Of a stretch of 64,000 nt of DNA, positions 1 to 11,457 are shown piece after piece. The notes beneath the pieces were generated by a model. That model made no database searches, was not told where the DNA came from, and worked only from the letters and a program-made list of their open reading frames with translations. Position 1 is the stretch's first letter, and each line of letters begins with the position of its first letter. The stretch covers positions 248,001 to 312,000 of the forward strand of contig JAKJXP020000013.1 in assembly GCA_022225965.2 (NCBI GenBank). Direction: 5' to 3'. Source of the DNA: Diatrype stigma. Its lineage: Eukaryota; Ascomycota; Sordariomycetes; Xylariales; Diatrypaceae. A program made the translations under genes and the position numbers.

Positions 1-336
1 GGCCGCCACGACCACGCACGTCACGACCACGATGGTCGAGTGGCCCAGGCTAAAGAAGGTGCCGACGGTCACGGGCCGCTGGCCCGCCGCGATCAGCCGC
101 CGCGTCATCAGGTCGATCGCGCTGATGTGGTCGGCGTCCAGCGCGTGCCGCAGGCCCAGCGTGTAGGACAGCACCGCCGGCGTGATCATCGAGGGGAAGT
201 AGTGCAGCACCACGCCCGAGGCCGTCCATACCAACACGTTCGCCGCGATCAGCAGCCCGATGATCTGCACTACCGGCAGCGGGAGCGCACGGAGCCGCGC
301 GGGGACGAGGCCGGGGCCGCATATGAGTCCTCGCAT
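1..336 (-). CDS. Nickel/cobalt transporter (NiCoT family), N-terminal part, cut by window edge
   Basis: Membrane permease for Ni2+/Co2+ uptake. The minus-strand frame is open from an ATG at 336 to the window edge (112 codons). After a short N-terminus there is a hydrophobic segment (about residues 21-45) and then the hallmark LGLRHALDADHISAID, which contains the HX4DH metal-selectivity motif of transmembrane segment II. It is followed by the second family signature, FFSLGHSTIVV. Both signatures and their order are diagnostic of NiCoT proteins (HoxN/NixA and fungal Nic1 types). The remaining roughly two thirds of the protein lies outside the window. The start fits the usual short N-terminus before the first helix, but an upstream exon cannot be excluded. 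In fungi such permeases usually supply nickel to urease; nothing here shows which metal is preferred. Confidence 0.85.
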   Translation of the reverse strand, partial: MRGLICGPGLVPARLRALPLPVVQIIGLLIAANVLVWTASGVVLHYFPSMITPAVLSYTLGLRHALDADHISAIDLMTRRLIAAGQRPVTVGTFFSLGHSTIVVVTCVVVAA

Positions 337-1185
337 CTTTCTGGCAAGGGATGGGGTGGCTGGTGAAGACCTGAACAAATAGACCAAAAGTAGGTAGGCA
401 GATGTCGACTGGGTAGGCTTGTATATTAGGTACACAACAAGCCCTCCTCTGTACTGGTAAGGTTTCCTCTCCTACCCTGACTCTGACTGGGATATTCGAC
501 TATCGCGGGTGCTATACCAGCGCATGTGGAATGAGTGTCCAGCGACCTGTCTAGTCCTAGCCCTTGCCAATGATGGTGAATGATTTATCCAGCCAGTGTC
601 AAGATGCACTGTCGAGAAGCATCGGGGTCCTCATGGGCGAAGTCGAGGTAATATCGGCCATCATTTTTCGGAAAGAGAAAAAGCAAAAGCAAAAAAGGCT
701 TCCAAGACTATAGCCATGCCGTGCTTGTGATCGTGCCCCTCATCTCTACTGTGTTACCCCCCACTAACTACTATGTAACGTTAGGTCCCCTTGAAATAGG
801 TGGTACACAAGAAATGCTTGTCTATCTCCGTCTGCACTCTAAAGTTGCGATCGTTGCTAGCGGGATTGACTAATAATCAAAGTAAACCTTTTGCTTTCTT
901 ATCGTTGAAGTGTGATTGGTTCGTCTATCTCACGACCCTCATCCCCGGGACTCCAGGTCGGAAACAGAATAACAGAATACGGATCTTGAATACTGCTTTT
1001 CTATTCAGTTGTAAGAAAGCTTTACTTGAAAGATTGGTCCTTTCATCGCACTGGCAGTATTCGTAATATTCGGTGTTGTGTTTCACTGGAAATTATGCCA
1101 TTATATGGTTTATTCTTTCTACTTAGTCTGCACTAAAAATTCTTCTGGCTCAAAGGCATTATAAATAAATCCAACCCTGTCTCAC
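337..1185. other. Intergenic spacer, no gene seen
   Basis: Promoter side of the Ni/Co transporter and 3' side of the MmgE/PrpD gene. It holds a TAGGTAGG motif near 391 and an A-rich run near 675-700. Short ORFs here have no recognisable composition or domain. Confidence 0.6.
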
Positions 1186-2592
1186 TTAATAAAGCATTCG
1201 TATTTTGCCTATATCCGTCATGTTCCCTATGTTCGTGAACGCTTTATAAGCCCTTTCCGCCCTGACTTCGCCGATCTGCTTCGAGACCTGGTCCATGAAC
1301 TTCTTCTTCAGGTCCGCCTCCGCCAGGGGGTTCTCGAGGCTGCCAACCGCATGCTCGATGTGCTTTTCTAGGGTGTCTCCGTCCTCAAAGGTGATCGAGA
1401 CGTACGCTTGATCGTCACTCACGCCCTCGTCCGTCGCCACATGGACTTTCTGCCGCATCGCGATGACTGTCCGGTCCATCACGACTGCATCGGTGAACTG
1501 GCTCGGCGTCGCTTCGCCGTACAGCAGCCCGACGGCCGCGGCATGGTAGATGCTGAACTTGCCCTCCAGACCGGTCTGGGGGTCCGTCTTCCCTGTGAGT
1601 ACGAGCACGTGCGGGTTCACACGGAGCTCGACGCTCCGGACGGCGCCCACGTCCTTGCCTTCCCCAGATGCCTGGCGGCGCAGCTGGATGCAGCCGTCGA
1701 TGGTCGGGTGCATGACGATCCCGCAGGGGAACGGCTTGAACGTATTCCTCTCGATCTCCCACTTGCCGTCACGCCCTAGCTCGGCAAAGTACGCCGTCGC
1801 GTTCTCGCGCGTGCTGACCACGTGCGTCCAACCGTACCGGGCCTCGAGCGCCTGCAGCGAGCCCGTGTACCCGTTGCGCGCCAGCAGCGCGGCGAGCAGG
1901 CCGCCCTGCGCGGCGCGTCCGACGTGGAACGACTTAGTCATCGAGCCGAAGAACTCCTGCATGCCGACGACCTGCGTCGCCGCGACGCCGATGGCGTGCT
2001 GCATGGCCGCGGTGGGGAGCCCCAGCAGCCGGCCCACCGCCACGGCCGCGCCGACAGACCCCGCCGTGCTCGTGATGTGCCACCCGGCGTCGTAGTGCTC
2101 CGGCGACACCGCCAGGCCCAGCTTGCATTCCGCCTCGACGCCCGCCACGAAGGCCGTCAGGAAGTCCCGCCCGGATATGGGCCCTTCCTTCCATCCCGCT
2201 TCTGCTGCTGCTTCCGCGACGGCGAGGAGCGCGCTGGCTACCACGCCTGCCGGGTGGATTATGGTCTCTAGGTGCGTGTCGTCGTAGTCATCGACGTGGG
2301 ATGCGATGCCGTTGACCAGGGCCGCCACCTGCGCATCCGCGAAGACACCAAAACCCTCGCCGAAGGTGGAGCCTTTGGAGGAGCCGTTGGAGCCGAGAAT
2401 GCTCGATGTCGCATGCCCCCCGAAGAACGGCAGCGTCGTGTGTAGCGCGATCTGCGGCGCATCCTGGCCGTAGCCGCCGATGGCGCAGCCGGCCCAGTTG
2501 TAGACGCTCTTGACGGCCGCATCTACCACGGATGGGGTGAGGTTTGCGTAGGTGAGGTTCGTGGCCCAGGAGGCTAGAGCGAGAGTTGCCAT
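1186..2592 (-). CDS. MmgE/PrpD family protein (2-methylcitrate dehydratase / cis-aconitate decarboxylase-like)
   Basis: Intronless 468-residue protein. It aligns by eye with the MmgE/PrpD fold along its whole length: N-terminal ASWATNLTYANLTPSVVDAA, the conserved HVDDYDDTHLETIIHPAG segment (about residues 97-114), a GWHITSTAGSVGAA stretch, and C-terminal half FKPFPCGIVMHPTIDGC. Family members dehydrate 2-methylcitrate or decarboxylate cis-aconitate to itaconate; many fungal paralogues have no assigned substrate. The sequence does not tell which reaction this one catalyses. No mitochondrial presequence is obvious. Its neighbours are a Ni/Co permease and a Dal5-type permease, not the citrate-transport genes that accompany itaconate synthesis, so an itaconate cluster is not supported. 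Length is normal for the family (450-500 residues). The family call is secure and the substrate is open. Confidence 0.88.
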   Translation of the reverse strand: MATLALASWATNLTYANLTPSVVDAAVKSVYNWAGCAIGGYGQDAPQIALHTTLPFFGGHATSSILGSNGSSKGSTFGEGFGVFADAQVAALVNGIASHVDDYDDTHLETIIHPAGVVASALLAVAEAAAEAGWKEGPISGRDFLTAFVAGVEAECKLGLAVSPEHYDAGWHITSTAGSVGAAVAVGRLLGLPTAAMQHAIGVAATQVVGMQEFFGSMTKSFHVGRAAQGGLLAALLARNGYTGSLQALEARYGWTHVVSTRENATAYFAELGRDGKWEIERNTFKPFPCGIVMHPTIDGCIQLRRQASGEGKDVGAVRSVELRVNPHVLVLTGKTDPQTGLEGKFSIYHAAAVGLLYGEATPSQFTDAVVMDRTVIAMRQKVHVATDEGVSDDQAYVSITFEDGDTLEKHIEHAVGSLENPLAEADLKKKFMDQVSKQIGEVRAERAYKAFTNIGNMTDIGKIRMLY

Positions 2593-3252
2593 GGCTGCTC
2601 TACGATTCTATCTATGATCGGTAACTATGAACGGCCCCTTTGGTATCTGTTTATGCATTATTGTGCTTGGCTGCTCTTATGTGTCATGCTACCCTCCTCT
2701 TCCCCCCTTTTGCTGGTGGGTAAATATGGTCTCCGTATCGGATGCAACGCAAGAGGGGAACCTGGTGCGCGACTCTAAATGGCATAGCATATGATGTCAG
2801 CATATGAACCCCCAGGCATTCCACTCACAACTAAGTATGACGGGAATAGCATGGGCTGTGCCGTCGTCTGCATTGCTCCATATACTAATGGCCAACTAAG
2901 CAACCTAGACCGTCGAACAGCCATGCGCCGAGTTAGAGCAGGTAGGCAACTCAGCGTCCAACCCTGGCCCCAGCTTATATCGTTTGATCTGAAGTAAACA
3001 CCCGTGTCACCTTCTCATTAAACACGGCAAGATCTGTGTATCTTTCATGTAATACTGTAAAGGATGTAAACGTCAGGTTGTTGGTATATGAAGATTACGA
3101 TGAGCGAGCCTCTCAACACCTGAGGTGCCTATCAGTTATCAGTGACGGGCCTCTTGGTGTAGTTGATGTTTGCTTCAACAAAGTATAGGATCTTTCATTC
3201 ATGGACTCCTTTGTATTATGATAGAATTGATTCGAGCAAATATCAGATTAGT
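2593..3252. other. Intergenic spacer, no gene seen
   Basis: Presumed promoter of the MmgE/PrpD gene and 3' flank of the following permease. I see no RNA gene or conserved ORF. Confidence 0.55.
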
Positions 3253-4887
3253 TTACGCATTCTGGCTACTCGGCCTGTCATCCTCCTTCTCGTGTTGAGA
3301 TATAGCTTGCTCTGCATTGCGCCGCCTCTCGGACCTAACCGTAGTGTATGACAACACTGCTGTCCAGATAGCCAAAGCAATAGAAGTCGCCACCATGGCC
3401 CACATACCGCGCTGCGATATCGTCAATCAACTCGTACGCTACGTTATAGACAGTAGCTAGAATAGGGGTGAGGGCATAAGATAGGTGAACTCACAATGAA
3501 CCAAGGGGCCATAGATGCCCCATAGAATATGATGCTCCACCAAGCATTCACGGCGTTACTCCCCACGTTCATACCCGCCAGTACGATAGCACGAAACATA
3601 TGCTCTTCGTAGCGGAGCACATCATTAGCCCAAGCGAAGAATGTAGCCTGGCAGGCATAAACAGCGCCAGCCCAGTAGTACGCTCCAAAGACGACGGACG
3701 TCGACTGCGGGTTGGTGGGGTCCTTTGATGCGGCTAGAATCATTGCTGCTGTGGCGATCCCACTGATACCGATGAAGTAGCCCACTAGATACCGCTTGCC
3801 GCTGAGGAAGTCAGTAAGCGTCGCCCAGAAGAGGGTCGAGATAATCCCGACAGCCGGCACGCCCGTCGGATAGTTGTTCAGCTGTGCGACACTGTATGTG
3901 TTCGTCGGGTGGCTCTTCATATAGAGGGCCAGCACGGCGTTAGAGCTGAACGATTCGGTCTCCCCGGCGATGATCCAGAGCACTACGAAGCCCCAGAACA
4001 ACCAAGACGACAAGGATTTCTTGAAGAAGCTGAGAGACAGCGGGGATCGGTCCTCGACGGGGGGCACGCGAGACAGGGCGAGCCGCTTCTCAGCGTCGGT
4101 CAGGTAGACGGCCCGCGTGGTCAAGGGCGTGTCCGGGAAGAAGAAGAAGCCGTACAACGCGATCGGGACGGTGATAAGGCCGTCGACAATGAACAGCCAG
4201 CGCCAGCCGGCGAGGCCGTTCCGCCCATCCAGGCGGCGGTGGATGCCGGTCTGGATGTAGCCGCCGAACATGGTTCCGGCGAGCCCCGACGCGGTGAAGA
4301 TGCCGGAACGCTTGCCAAGCTCACGCTCCGTGTACCAGGAGCCCAGCACGTAGTGGGTGCCGACGAAGGTCGTGGCCTCGGCCACGCCCTGAAAGAACCG
4401 GATCGCCATGATGCTCTGGGGCCGCGTCGCCGACGCCGTCACCATCGTGAGGCCGGCCCAGGCGATCATGCAGGCCGGGAAGAACAGGCGCGGCGCGATG
4501 TAGTGCAGCGACAGGTTCGCCGGGATTTGCCCGATCACATACCCGACCGTGAAGCAGGTCGTGATCTCGTTGAGCTGGTTCCCGACGAAGCCCAGGTCCT
4601 CGCGCATCCCCGAGACGTAGGCATTGTTCAGGTTGGAGCGGTCCAGCTGTAGGTTACATATAAGCCAAAGAATCTGTAAATACACGTATGAAGAAAAATA
4701 AAAACAAAGAGAGGAAAAAGAAAAATCTCAAAATCAGCATGAAGAGCCCACTTACATAATTGGTAAAGTAGCTCAGGCAGCAGAATGTCAGGATGAAGAA
4801 ATCAATCTTCTGCACCAGCTTGCGCTCACCGGGCTGGTACTCGACATGGAAATAGTCTCGCAGCTTGGACTTGAACCTTGACGTCAT
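3253..4887 (-). CDS. MFS transporter, Dal5/allantoate permease-like (anion:cation symporter family)
   Basis: Three exons on the minus strand: 4887-4756, 4646-3495 and 3411-3253 (480 residues). Intron 1 uses GTAAGT and joins FTNY to LDRSNLNNAYVSGM, the conserved first-helix region of Dal5-type permeases. Intron 2 (3412-3494) uses GTGAGT with a TTGAC branch and adds a tail starting RGMWAMVATSIALAIW. An acceptor a few codons earlier in intron 1 would add eight residues, but the chosen join restores the family motif. The central part has the usual MFS helices, with FVGTHYVLGSWYTERELGKRSG between helices. Family members import small organic anions (allantoate, ureidosuccinate, vitamins, phthalate-type acids); the substrate cannot be read from sequence. 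It is divergent from the amidase, with HGATAR sites in between, which fits nitrogen-controlled uptake of an amide or ureide. That is inference. Confidence 0.9.
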
Positions 4888-5914
4888 GGTGATAATGATG
4901 ATAATAATACTAACATTAGTTTCACCCTCTGTCTACACTGTCCCGTCACGTCCCGGTGGTGAAGAGAGTCGGGATTGGTAGCAATGCAATCAGCCAGGCA
5001 TCACGATGCGCAGATCATTGGCGAGGCCTTGGACGCTTTTATTGACATTGCAGCGCGCCCTGTAGAAGCTGAAATCTCACTACAAGTCCCTTGATAAGTG
5101 AGAATTTCATAGGGGCTATCATAGCTTCATAGGTACTTACTTAAGTACTTTAGTTATCTCGGGGATCGCTTGTTTCGTGTGGGGCATCGAGATAAGACCC
5201 TTCGTACTATGCATAGTCTATATTATAGGTATGTGTGGAGAGATCCCAGGACCCCCAAGACCCCTATCGTAGCTAGAGCTTACACTAACCAACGTGTGGA
5301 AGTAGTTCGTATACATTCAGCCACTCAGAATAGATCTTGGTTCATCCCTGTGATGGCATGCATTGGGGTAGCAGCAGGGGGTGCCTACAGGCATTCTCCG
5401 TCGGCGGGGCTCCTCTTGAGATAGGCTCTAAGACCCCTTTCCCGTCATTTGGAAATCCCCCGATATGGTAAGCCGAGGTGTAGAGAACGGGCAGTGAACA
5501 CTGAAGATGTTTTGGCGAATGGCACTTGAAGAAGAGCCTCCAGCGTAAACTCTAAGTTCGGACTATCATGACGAGCTTAAACCAAGGGTCAAGGGCAACC
5601 AACAAGTTGGGGAAAGTATTTGTAACAAAAGACAGGCCAGTTGCTCTTCAAGCCACGTACCGTGAGCACATGATGTGATAGTGCTGCCTATTAATAATTA
5701 TCCCCTCAGTCCCCTTCCTATTACGGTCGTGTACCTACATAGCGATAGCAGCGAGAGCCGGTGCCGGCTCATAACACATCGAAGCCGGTCTATAAGATAA
5801 GGAGCTCTCTATGGTGACAATAACAACGACGGAAACCTCCCGTTAGGTCACACACATGGGATTTAATCCGCTTGAAGTCTGTCCGACCAGAGTTCGTCTT
5901 CCGTCTCCCTAAAA
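4888..5914. promoter_or_regulatory. Divergent promoter between Dal5-type permease and amidase, with HGATAR sites
   Basis: About 1 kb separates the two start codons. TGATAA occurs at 4890-4895, 4899-4904 and 5092-5097, and AGATAA at 5190-5195 and 5795-5800. All fit HGATAR, the binding consensus of the fungal nitrogen regulators AreA/NIT2. Short GATA motifs are common by chance, so this suggests rather than proves nitrogen control. No gene is seen inside. Confidence 0.4.
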
Positions 5915-7853
5915 ATGGCCGGCACCTGGGAAACTCTCGGGGCGCAAAAACGCAAAGCCCTCCAGGACTCAATACCGGAGGAGTGGCGCATCCCCCGCGG
6001 TCTGCTGCCGCCGGACGACCAGGATGAAGTGATGAGCTTCCCCGCGACCTCGGGCTGGTTCACCCCGGAAGAGCTGGCCATTACCGGGCTTACCGCCTCC
6101 GAGCTGCTACCTAAACTTGCCGCGGGTGAGCTGAAATCCGAAACTGTCACGAGGGCTTTCTGCAAGCGTGCCGCCGCCGCGCATCAGCTAGTATGCATAT
6201 GCAATCCAGAAACACCCATTCATATATTCTTTCAGGGGGCACGGTCCGAGGTACATATGATCTAAGTAGCTAATTCACAGCCACGGCTGTAATTAGGTCA
6301 ACTGTCTATCCGAGACATGTTTCGAGCGCGCCATAACGGCGGCGAAGTCGCTCGACCAGCACCTCGCTGAGACGGGCAAGCCGATCGGACCACTGCACGG
6401 GCTCCCGATCTCGCTGAAAGACAACTTCAACCTGCTGGGCTTAGACTCAACGGTGGGGATGACGTCGCACATCGGATCCCCAGCGACGTACGAGTCGGTC
6501 CTGGCAGACCTTCTCCGCGAGGCCGGGGCGGTCTTCTACGTTAAGACGAACGTGCCGACAGCCATGATGATCGCCGAGACGGTCAACTACACACACGGGC
6601 GCACCGTCAACCCGCACAACCGGCGGCTCACCAGCGGCGGCTCCTCCGGCGGCGAGTCGGCCCTGATCGCCTTCGGCGGCAGCCCCTGGGGCGTCGGCAG
6701 CGACATCGGCGGCTCGCTCCGCATCCCCGCCGCCTGCACGGGCCTCTTCACGCTGCGGCCCTCCTTCGGCCGCTTCCCCACCCTACGCTGCCGCTCCGGC
6801 ATGCCCGGCCAGGAGGCCGTCCACTCCGTCAACGGGCCCCTGACCCGCTCCCTCGCCGACCTCGAGCTGTACTGCCGCGCCGTCGTCGGCACGCGGCCCT
6901 GGCGCGCCGACCCGCGCTGCCTGCCCCTCGCCTGGCGCGCCGTCGACGTGCCTTCCCCAGAAAAGCAGAAGCTGCGCATCGCCGTCCTCTGGGACGACGG
7001 CATGGCTCTCCCCACGCCGCCCGTGGCGCGCGCGCTGCGTACGGCCGTGGCGCGGCTCCGCGCTGCGGGCCACGACCTCGTCGATTGGTCGTCGGTCGAC
7101 CAGCCGCAGGGCGCCGCGCTGCTGGAGCGCATGTTCGTCGCCGACGGCGGCGAGGCCATCCGGCGCGAGCTTGCGCGCACGGGAGAGCCCTGGAGGCCCG
7201 AGATGGCCATGTACAAGCACGCGCCTCGGAGTTTGACTGGGGTCGAGTACTGGGAGCTGCACGTCGAGCGCCAGGACTACCAGAAGCGCTACCTCGATCG
7301 CTGGCTGGAGGCGGGGATCGATGCGATACTGTGCCCCACGACGCCGTACAGTAGTGTGGAGAATGGGAAGTTTCGGCATGGTGAGTTGTTTTCTGCTGTG
7401 TTGTGGTGGTGATTTTGTCTGGCTTGTTTTGTTATGATGTGTGTTTTGTGTGACGCTTCAATTTAATGTTGGCGGCCTGACTGACTCACTGACTGACTTG
7501 GGACGTTGCGCAGTTGGCTATACCGGCGTGTTTAACGTGCTGGATTACTCCTGCATCTCGTTTCCTAGTGGCATGACGGTCGATAAGTCTGTCGACAGGC
7601 CTCTGGGCGACGACTATACCGCGATGTCGGATCTAGACAAACAGATACAATCCGAGTGTAAGTCACGCCAAGACACAGGGCTTCTTTCTCTTGAAGTATT
7701 ACCATGATAGTTGCTCCCTGCTGACCATGAGAAGATAATGCCGAGGTGGTTCATGGTATGCCGATCAACCTGCAGCTGGTCGCCCAGAGACTCGAAGAGG
7801 AGAAATGTGTAGAGATGTGCAAGATCGTCTTGGATGCGCTATCCCAGGAATAG
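5915..7853 (+). CDS. Amidase, acetamidase-like (amidase signature family)
   Basis: Hydrolyses an amide to a carboxylate and ammonia. Four exons: 5915-6190, 6297-7380, 7514-7657 and 7735-7853, giving 540 residues, close to fungal acetamidases (about 545). The Ser-cisSer-Lys triad is intact: Lys133 in GLPISLKDNF, cis-Ser208 in TSGGSSGGES and nucleophile Ser232 in GSDIGGSLRIPA. The K-S and S-S spacings (75 and 24) match those of fatty acid amide hydrolase. Exon joins restore conserved text: HQL|VNCLSE, FRH|VGYTGVFN and QSE|YNAEVVHGMPINLQL. The last acceptor (GAGAAG) is weak, but phase and conservation support it. No signal peptide, so probably cytosolic. It is divergent from a Dal5-type permease and may act on what that permease imports. 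Specificity (acetamide, a ureide or a larger amide) is not determinable. Confidence 0.93.
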
Positions 7854-8290
7854 ATTGGAGATTTATATAGAATACCAGGAGGTCTAGACGGCTATGTTGT
7901 ACTTGCACGAGCCTCTTTGACGAAGGGTCTTCAGAGTCGTGGGGTGTAGATAGGCTTGGTTACATGCTTCGGGCTGATCTACGACCAGACATCTAGATAT
8001 TGTAGTCCAATATTTCCCATCGGTATATAATGCATATAGGTCAAATTGCTCATAAATAGCTCAACATTTGTCAATCCGGCAGTGAGGTTGGGAATTGTCA
8101 ATGAACGTCGAATATCGTGGCATATGAGACCTGGTATGAACTCGTCATTGCAACTGTGGTTTCGTTGTTACAATTAGCTACGTGTACGTATCCGTCATGG
8201 TGCTGTGAACATCATTGACACATTATATGTATTGTAATATCTCCTGCTAGCTGTATACATCTTCTATGTTGTATATTGTTAGTCTTCACC
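7854..8290. other. Convergent 3' spacer, nothing seen
   Basis: AT-rich stretch between the 3' ends of the amidase and the sugar transporter. It presumably holds both polyadenylation regions. No ORF or RNA gene is recognisable. Confidence 0.55.
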
Positions 8291-9930
8291 CTACCCCTGG
8301 TTGGTAACGATCCTATGAAGCATGAGATTATTAGAGCTGAAGTTCCATCGCTTCTCCTTTTCATTAGCCTGCCTTTCTGAGTATTTCTGCTCTATGAACT
8401 CCAAGCTGTGGCCCTTCGTCTCGAACATGAAGACCGCGCACATGAGCGTGCAGAACAGCGCCATGAAGGCAAAGAAGTAATAAGCAGCAAAGGTGGACGA
8501 GGCGAGGAACACGGGCGTAGCAAGAGCAACGACGTAGTTCGACAACTAGCGGTAGTAGTAGATATAGTTCAGCTTCTGTTCGCATCACGGATCGGGATAG
8601 AATAGAATGTAATTGATTGGCGGACTTACCCAGTTCGAAGCCTGCGCCAAGCTGGCGCCACTACTCCGCGTCTTCCGCGGCAGGCTCTCGATCATGTACA
8701 TGCGGAAGCCCAGCGCCCAGGTGATGGAGAAAACGGAGCCGAAGAGGTAGATGAAGACGATGACGACCCAGGCGGCGGCGGTGCCCGGATGGACCAGGTC
8801 GGCGGCGTACAGGCTGCCCATGGTGAACATGATGCAGAAGATCAGCGAGCCGCCGACCAGGCTGGACGTCTTGCGCCCCCACATGTCGCACATCAGCGTG
8901 GCGGGGATGGTGACGAGCAAGAGTATGAGGGCGTTGACGCCCGAAGCGAGGAAGGTGGCCTGAGACCCGTCGAGCCCCGCCTGCGCGAACAGGATGGGCG
9001 CGTAGTAGAGCACGCCGTCGATGCCGCAGAACTGCTGCATGCTCATTATAAAGCAGCCGAACATAGTGCGCGCCCTCACGGGTGCCGAGAAGGCGTCCTT
9101 AAACTCGTGCAGCGTTGCCCGCAGGCTCTCCGCGAACGACATGTCGGGGGAGTGCTCCAGCCCTGAGGCCACCGACTGCGCGAGCAACTCCTGCTGCTCT
9201 GCCTCGGCCAAGCCGAGGTGCTGGATGACAACGCGCGCCTGCTCCGTAAGGTTCTTGGCTAGCAGCCACCGCGGACTCTGGGGCACGAGGGACGTGAGGG
9301 CGGCGTTGGTGAAGGCGAGGCCGGCCTGTATGGCGAGCGGCAGGCGCCACGATAGCGAGCCGGCGAGGGCTGCCGTCCCGTAACACATGAAGAAGCCGAC
9401 CAGGATGCCGGTCGAGATGAACAGCTGCGGGATGTTGGCGGCCGTGCCCCGTCGCTTGGCCGGGGAGATCTCGGCGACCAGGACGTAGACGGTCGATAGG
9501 AAGATGCCTTCGCCGACGCCCTTGACGAGCCGGCCCACTATGAAGCTTGACAGATGGAACGCGGTCGTCTCCAGCGTGGCGCCGATGCCAAAGATCAGAG
9601 ACCCCAGCGCTATCATCCGCGGCCGGCCGTAGCGATCGGCGAGAATCCCTGATATTAGCGAGGTTATCACACCGCCGATCAGGATGGACGACACGATGAC
9701 TCCGTGGATGGTGGCGGAGAAGTCGCCGAATGTCTCTATAAAGGAGGTCATCGTAGTCACGGAGCCGATGGTCCCGGTATCAAGTCTAGACAATGAGACG
9801 GTCAATCAAGTGGCACAACCAAGAGCAAGAAGCAGCTTTTCCTCGCTCACCCAAACACAATTGCATTGCATGATGCGATGATGGCAGAGCTCATCCAGAC
9901 TGGAACACATTTTATTCGGTTAAGAAGCAT
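8291..9930 (-). CDS. MFS sugar transporter (hexose transporter-like)
   Basis: Three minus-strand exons: 9930-9851, 9785-8630 and 8545-8291 (496 residues). Exon 1 ends in AIVFG and, through a GTGAGC intron, joins LDTGTIGSVTTM to restore the first-helix FGxDTGTIG motif of sugar porters. Exon 2 contains DRYGRPR, GRLVKGVGEG (helix 4) and PQSPRWLLA, variants of the PF00083 signatures. Exon 3 joins ASNW to LSNYVVALATPVFL and ends with FETKGHSLEFIEQKY, the variant of PETKG at the end of helix 12. QQFCGIDGVLYYAP matches the helix 7 sugar-binding region (QQxxGxNxxxYY), with Asp where Asn is usual. Plasma-membrane H+/sugar symport is the family expectation; the substrate is unknown. Confidence 0.92.
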
Positions 9931-11226
9931 AGCAGCGGCGCGTCGGAGGAATCCTTCTTTCGCTTTCTTGAGAAACAGCACTATCAACACGGATATTAAT
10001 TAAAAGCAACACGGATATCTAAATCATAGGCTTTTTTGCGTTGTGTCTTTCATACCAACTACCTGATGGACAGAGTTTGGCTGGCGCACTATAAATATGC
10101 TTTTCTCCTATCTTACACCTTGCTGAACAGCTCCGCCGCCCGAATGGCAGTTAGACCGAGTTAGGCAGTTCCGCACCTGTGGAAGAGTTTTTTGTGGACG
10201 TATGTACGGGAAATGCGGTCAACAACTGCACGTTGACCGCGTGGGTAGCTCTAGACCGGAAAGGTTCCATAAAGGAGGGCCACGATGCTAGGTTATGATA
10301 GTAACATGGCAGATCATTCGTCGAAGATCTCGGGCTGCAATGCCATCATCCTGCAAGAGGGAGCACAATTGTTGAGCTATACTTATCAGTATGTGGTGTG
10401 CTGCATGAATCGTCTTTTTACTAGCAATGATTGTGATTCTGAAAGGCGCGCCTGCAGATGCCTAGGGCGCTGGTCCTTGGCGATGATCGTGGGCTTGAGT
10501 CACATTTTCCCTCCCCTAAGACCTGATCATGGCATCACAGCGGTGATTGAAACAAAGGGGATTACAAACTATCATTGGTTGCACAATAGACTCGGTGGGT
10601 GGTTTAGGTTGCTATGTTGTAACTCATGTCTTCAGAAGATTGTATCATCAGGGGCAGGAAGACCGCATCCACATTCCGTATAGTGGAAAAGATAAAGCTG
10701 CTTATCCGTGGCTAACTTAACCACCTAAAAGGGGCTTGCTGCGTTCAGTAAACCATTGCTCAAATACTATTCGATTCCAGGGCGATTATCTTCAATTAGG
10801 CCATTAACAAGTAGTTCTGAACAGATTTCCAACCATCGATCAACTTGCGCGACGGTCTACTGAAAGTAGCAAGCCACCACTATCTAGCTTAGCACAAGCA
10901 AAGCATATGTCATTGTTTCTGACACCCAAAGGCAAATTGTTTGTCAGGGTCAGTTCACAATGGACTGAAAGGTTATGGACAATGATTCAACCCCCTGGTC
11001 AGTATGCAGGTTCTAATTGTAACCATGGTGAACAATATCATTGATAAACATTTCATTGTTGCTCCTTGTATAAGACTTTCTGTCAACAAAGGACGTGTCG
11101 ACACGCAAATTGTATATAAATAAGAGGACATCACCACGAGGAAGAGGGATCTCGGAGGACAGCAGGAAGACATCACAGCAGCAACACATTCGAACACCAT
11201 CAGAGTAAGTAACCAAGACCTTAGAC
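9931..11226. other. Intergenic spacer, no convincing gene
   Basis: AT-rich. The longest ORF (10,285-10,683) has a random-looking composition and no domain. A TATATAAATA element lies at 11,113-11,122, about 105 bases before the small ORF at 11,227. Confidence 0.5.
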
Positions 11227-11457
11227 ATGGCTGCCTTATCTTCTTCCCCTTCTGCCGCGGCCGGCGGCCCCAAGAGCATTCTTAAGAAGTCTGCTCATAC
11301 CACCGCCGGGAAAAGTGTCTCCCTTGACGACGAGGTTCGCGACTTTCTCACTGGACAAAACGTTCCGCCGAGTCGAAGTTCTTCGTGCAGGGGCTCGTGC
11401 TTGGATCAGGTGCAGCGACGCGAGGAAGGATTGTCGTTCAGAAAGCATAGATGCTGA
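11227..11457 (+). CDS. Small hypothetical protein (76 residues)
   Basis: Short ORF with a favourable start context (ACATGGC) about 105 bases downstream of a clear TATA-like element (TATATAAATA at 11,113-11,122). The product starts MAALSSSPSAAAGGPKSILKK and has a segment KSVSLDDEVRDFL that resembles short acidic/phospho-type linear motifs; the tail is Ser/Arg/Cys-rich. I do not recognise a family. GC content rises inside the ORF relative to the surrounding spacer, which favours real coding. A GTAAGT just before the start (11,205-11,210) could be a splice donor, so the true structure may differ. Could also be a relic. Confidence 0.35.
   Translation: MAALSSSPSAAAGGPKSILKKSAHTTAGKSVSLDDEVRDFLTGQNVPPSRSSSCRGSCLDQVQRREEGLSFRKHRC

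Noticed and set aside
1186..4887. Itaconate biosynthesis cluster (MmgE/PrpD next to an MFS gene)
   Set aside because: The permease is Dal5-type rather than an itaconate exporter or mitochondrial carrier, and the MmgE/PrpD protein lacks specific resemblance to cis-aconitate decarboxylase beyond the family.
10285..10683. 132-codon ORF on the plus strand
   Set aside because: Composition looks random, no domain, no neighbouring exon signals, and it lies in AT-rich spacer.
11205..11224. Intron directly before the small ORF (GTAAGT...TTAG)
   Set aside because: Twenty bases is far below the minimum intron length in fungi.
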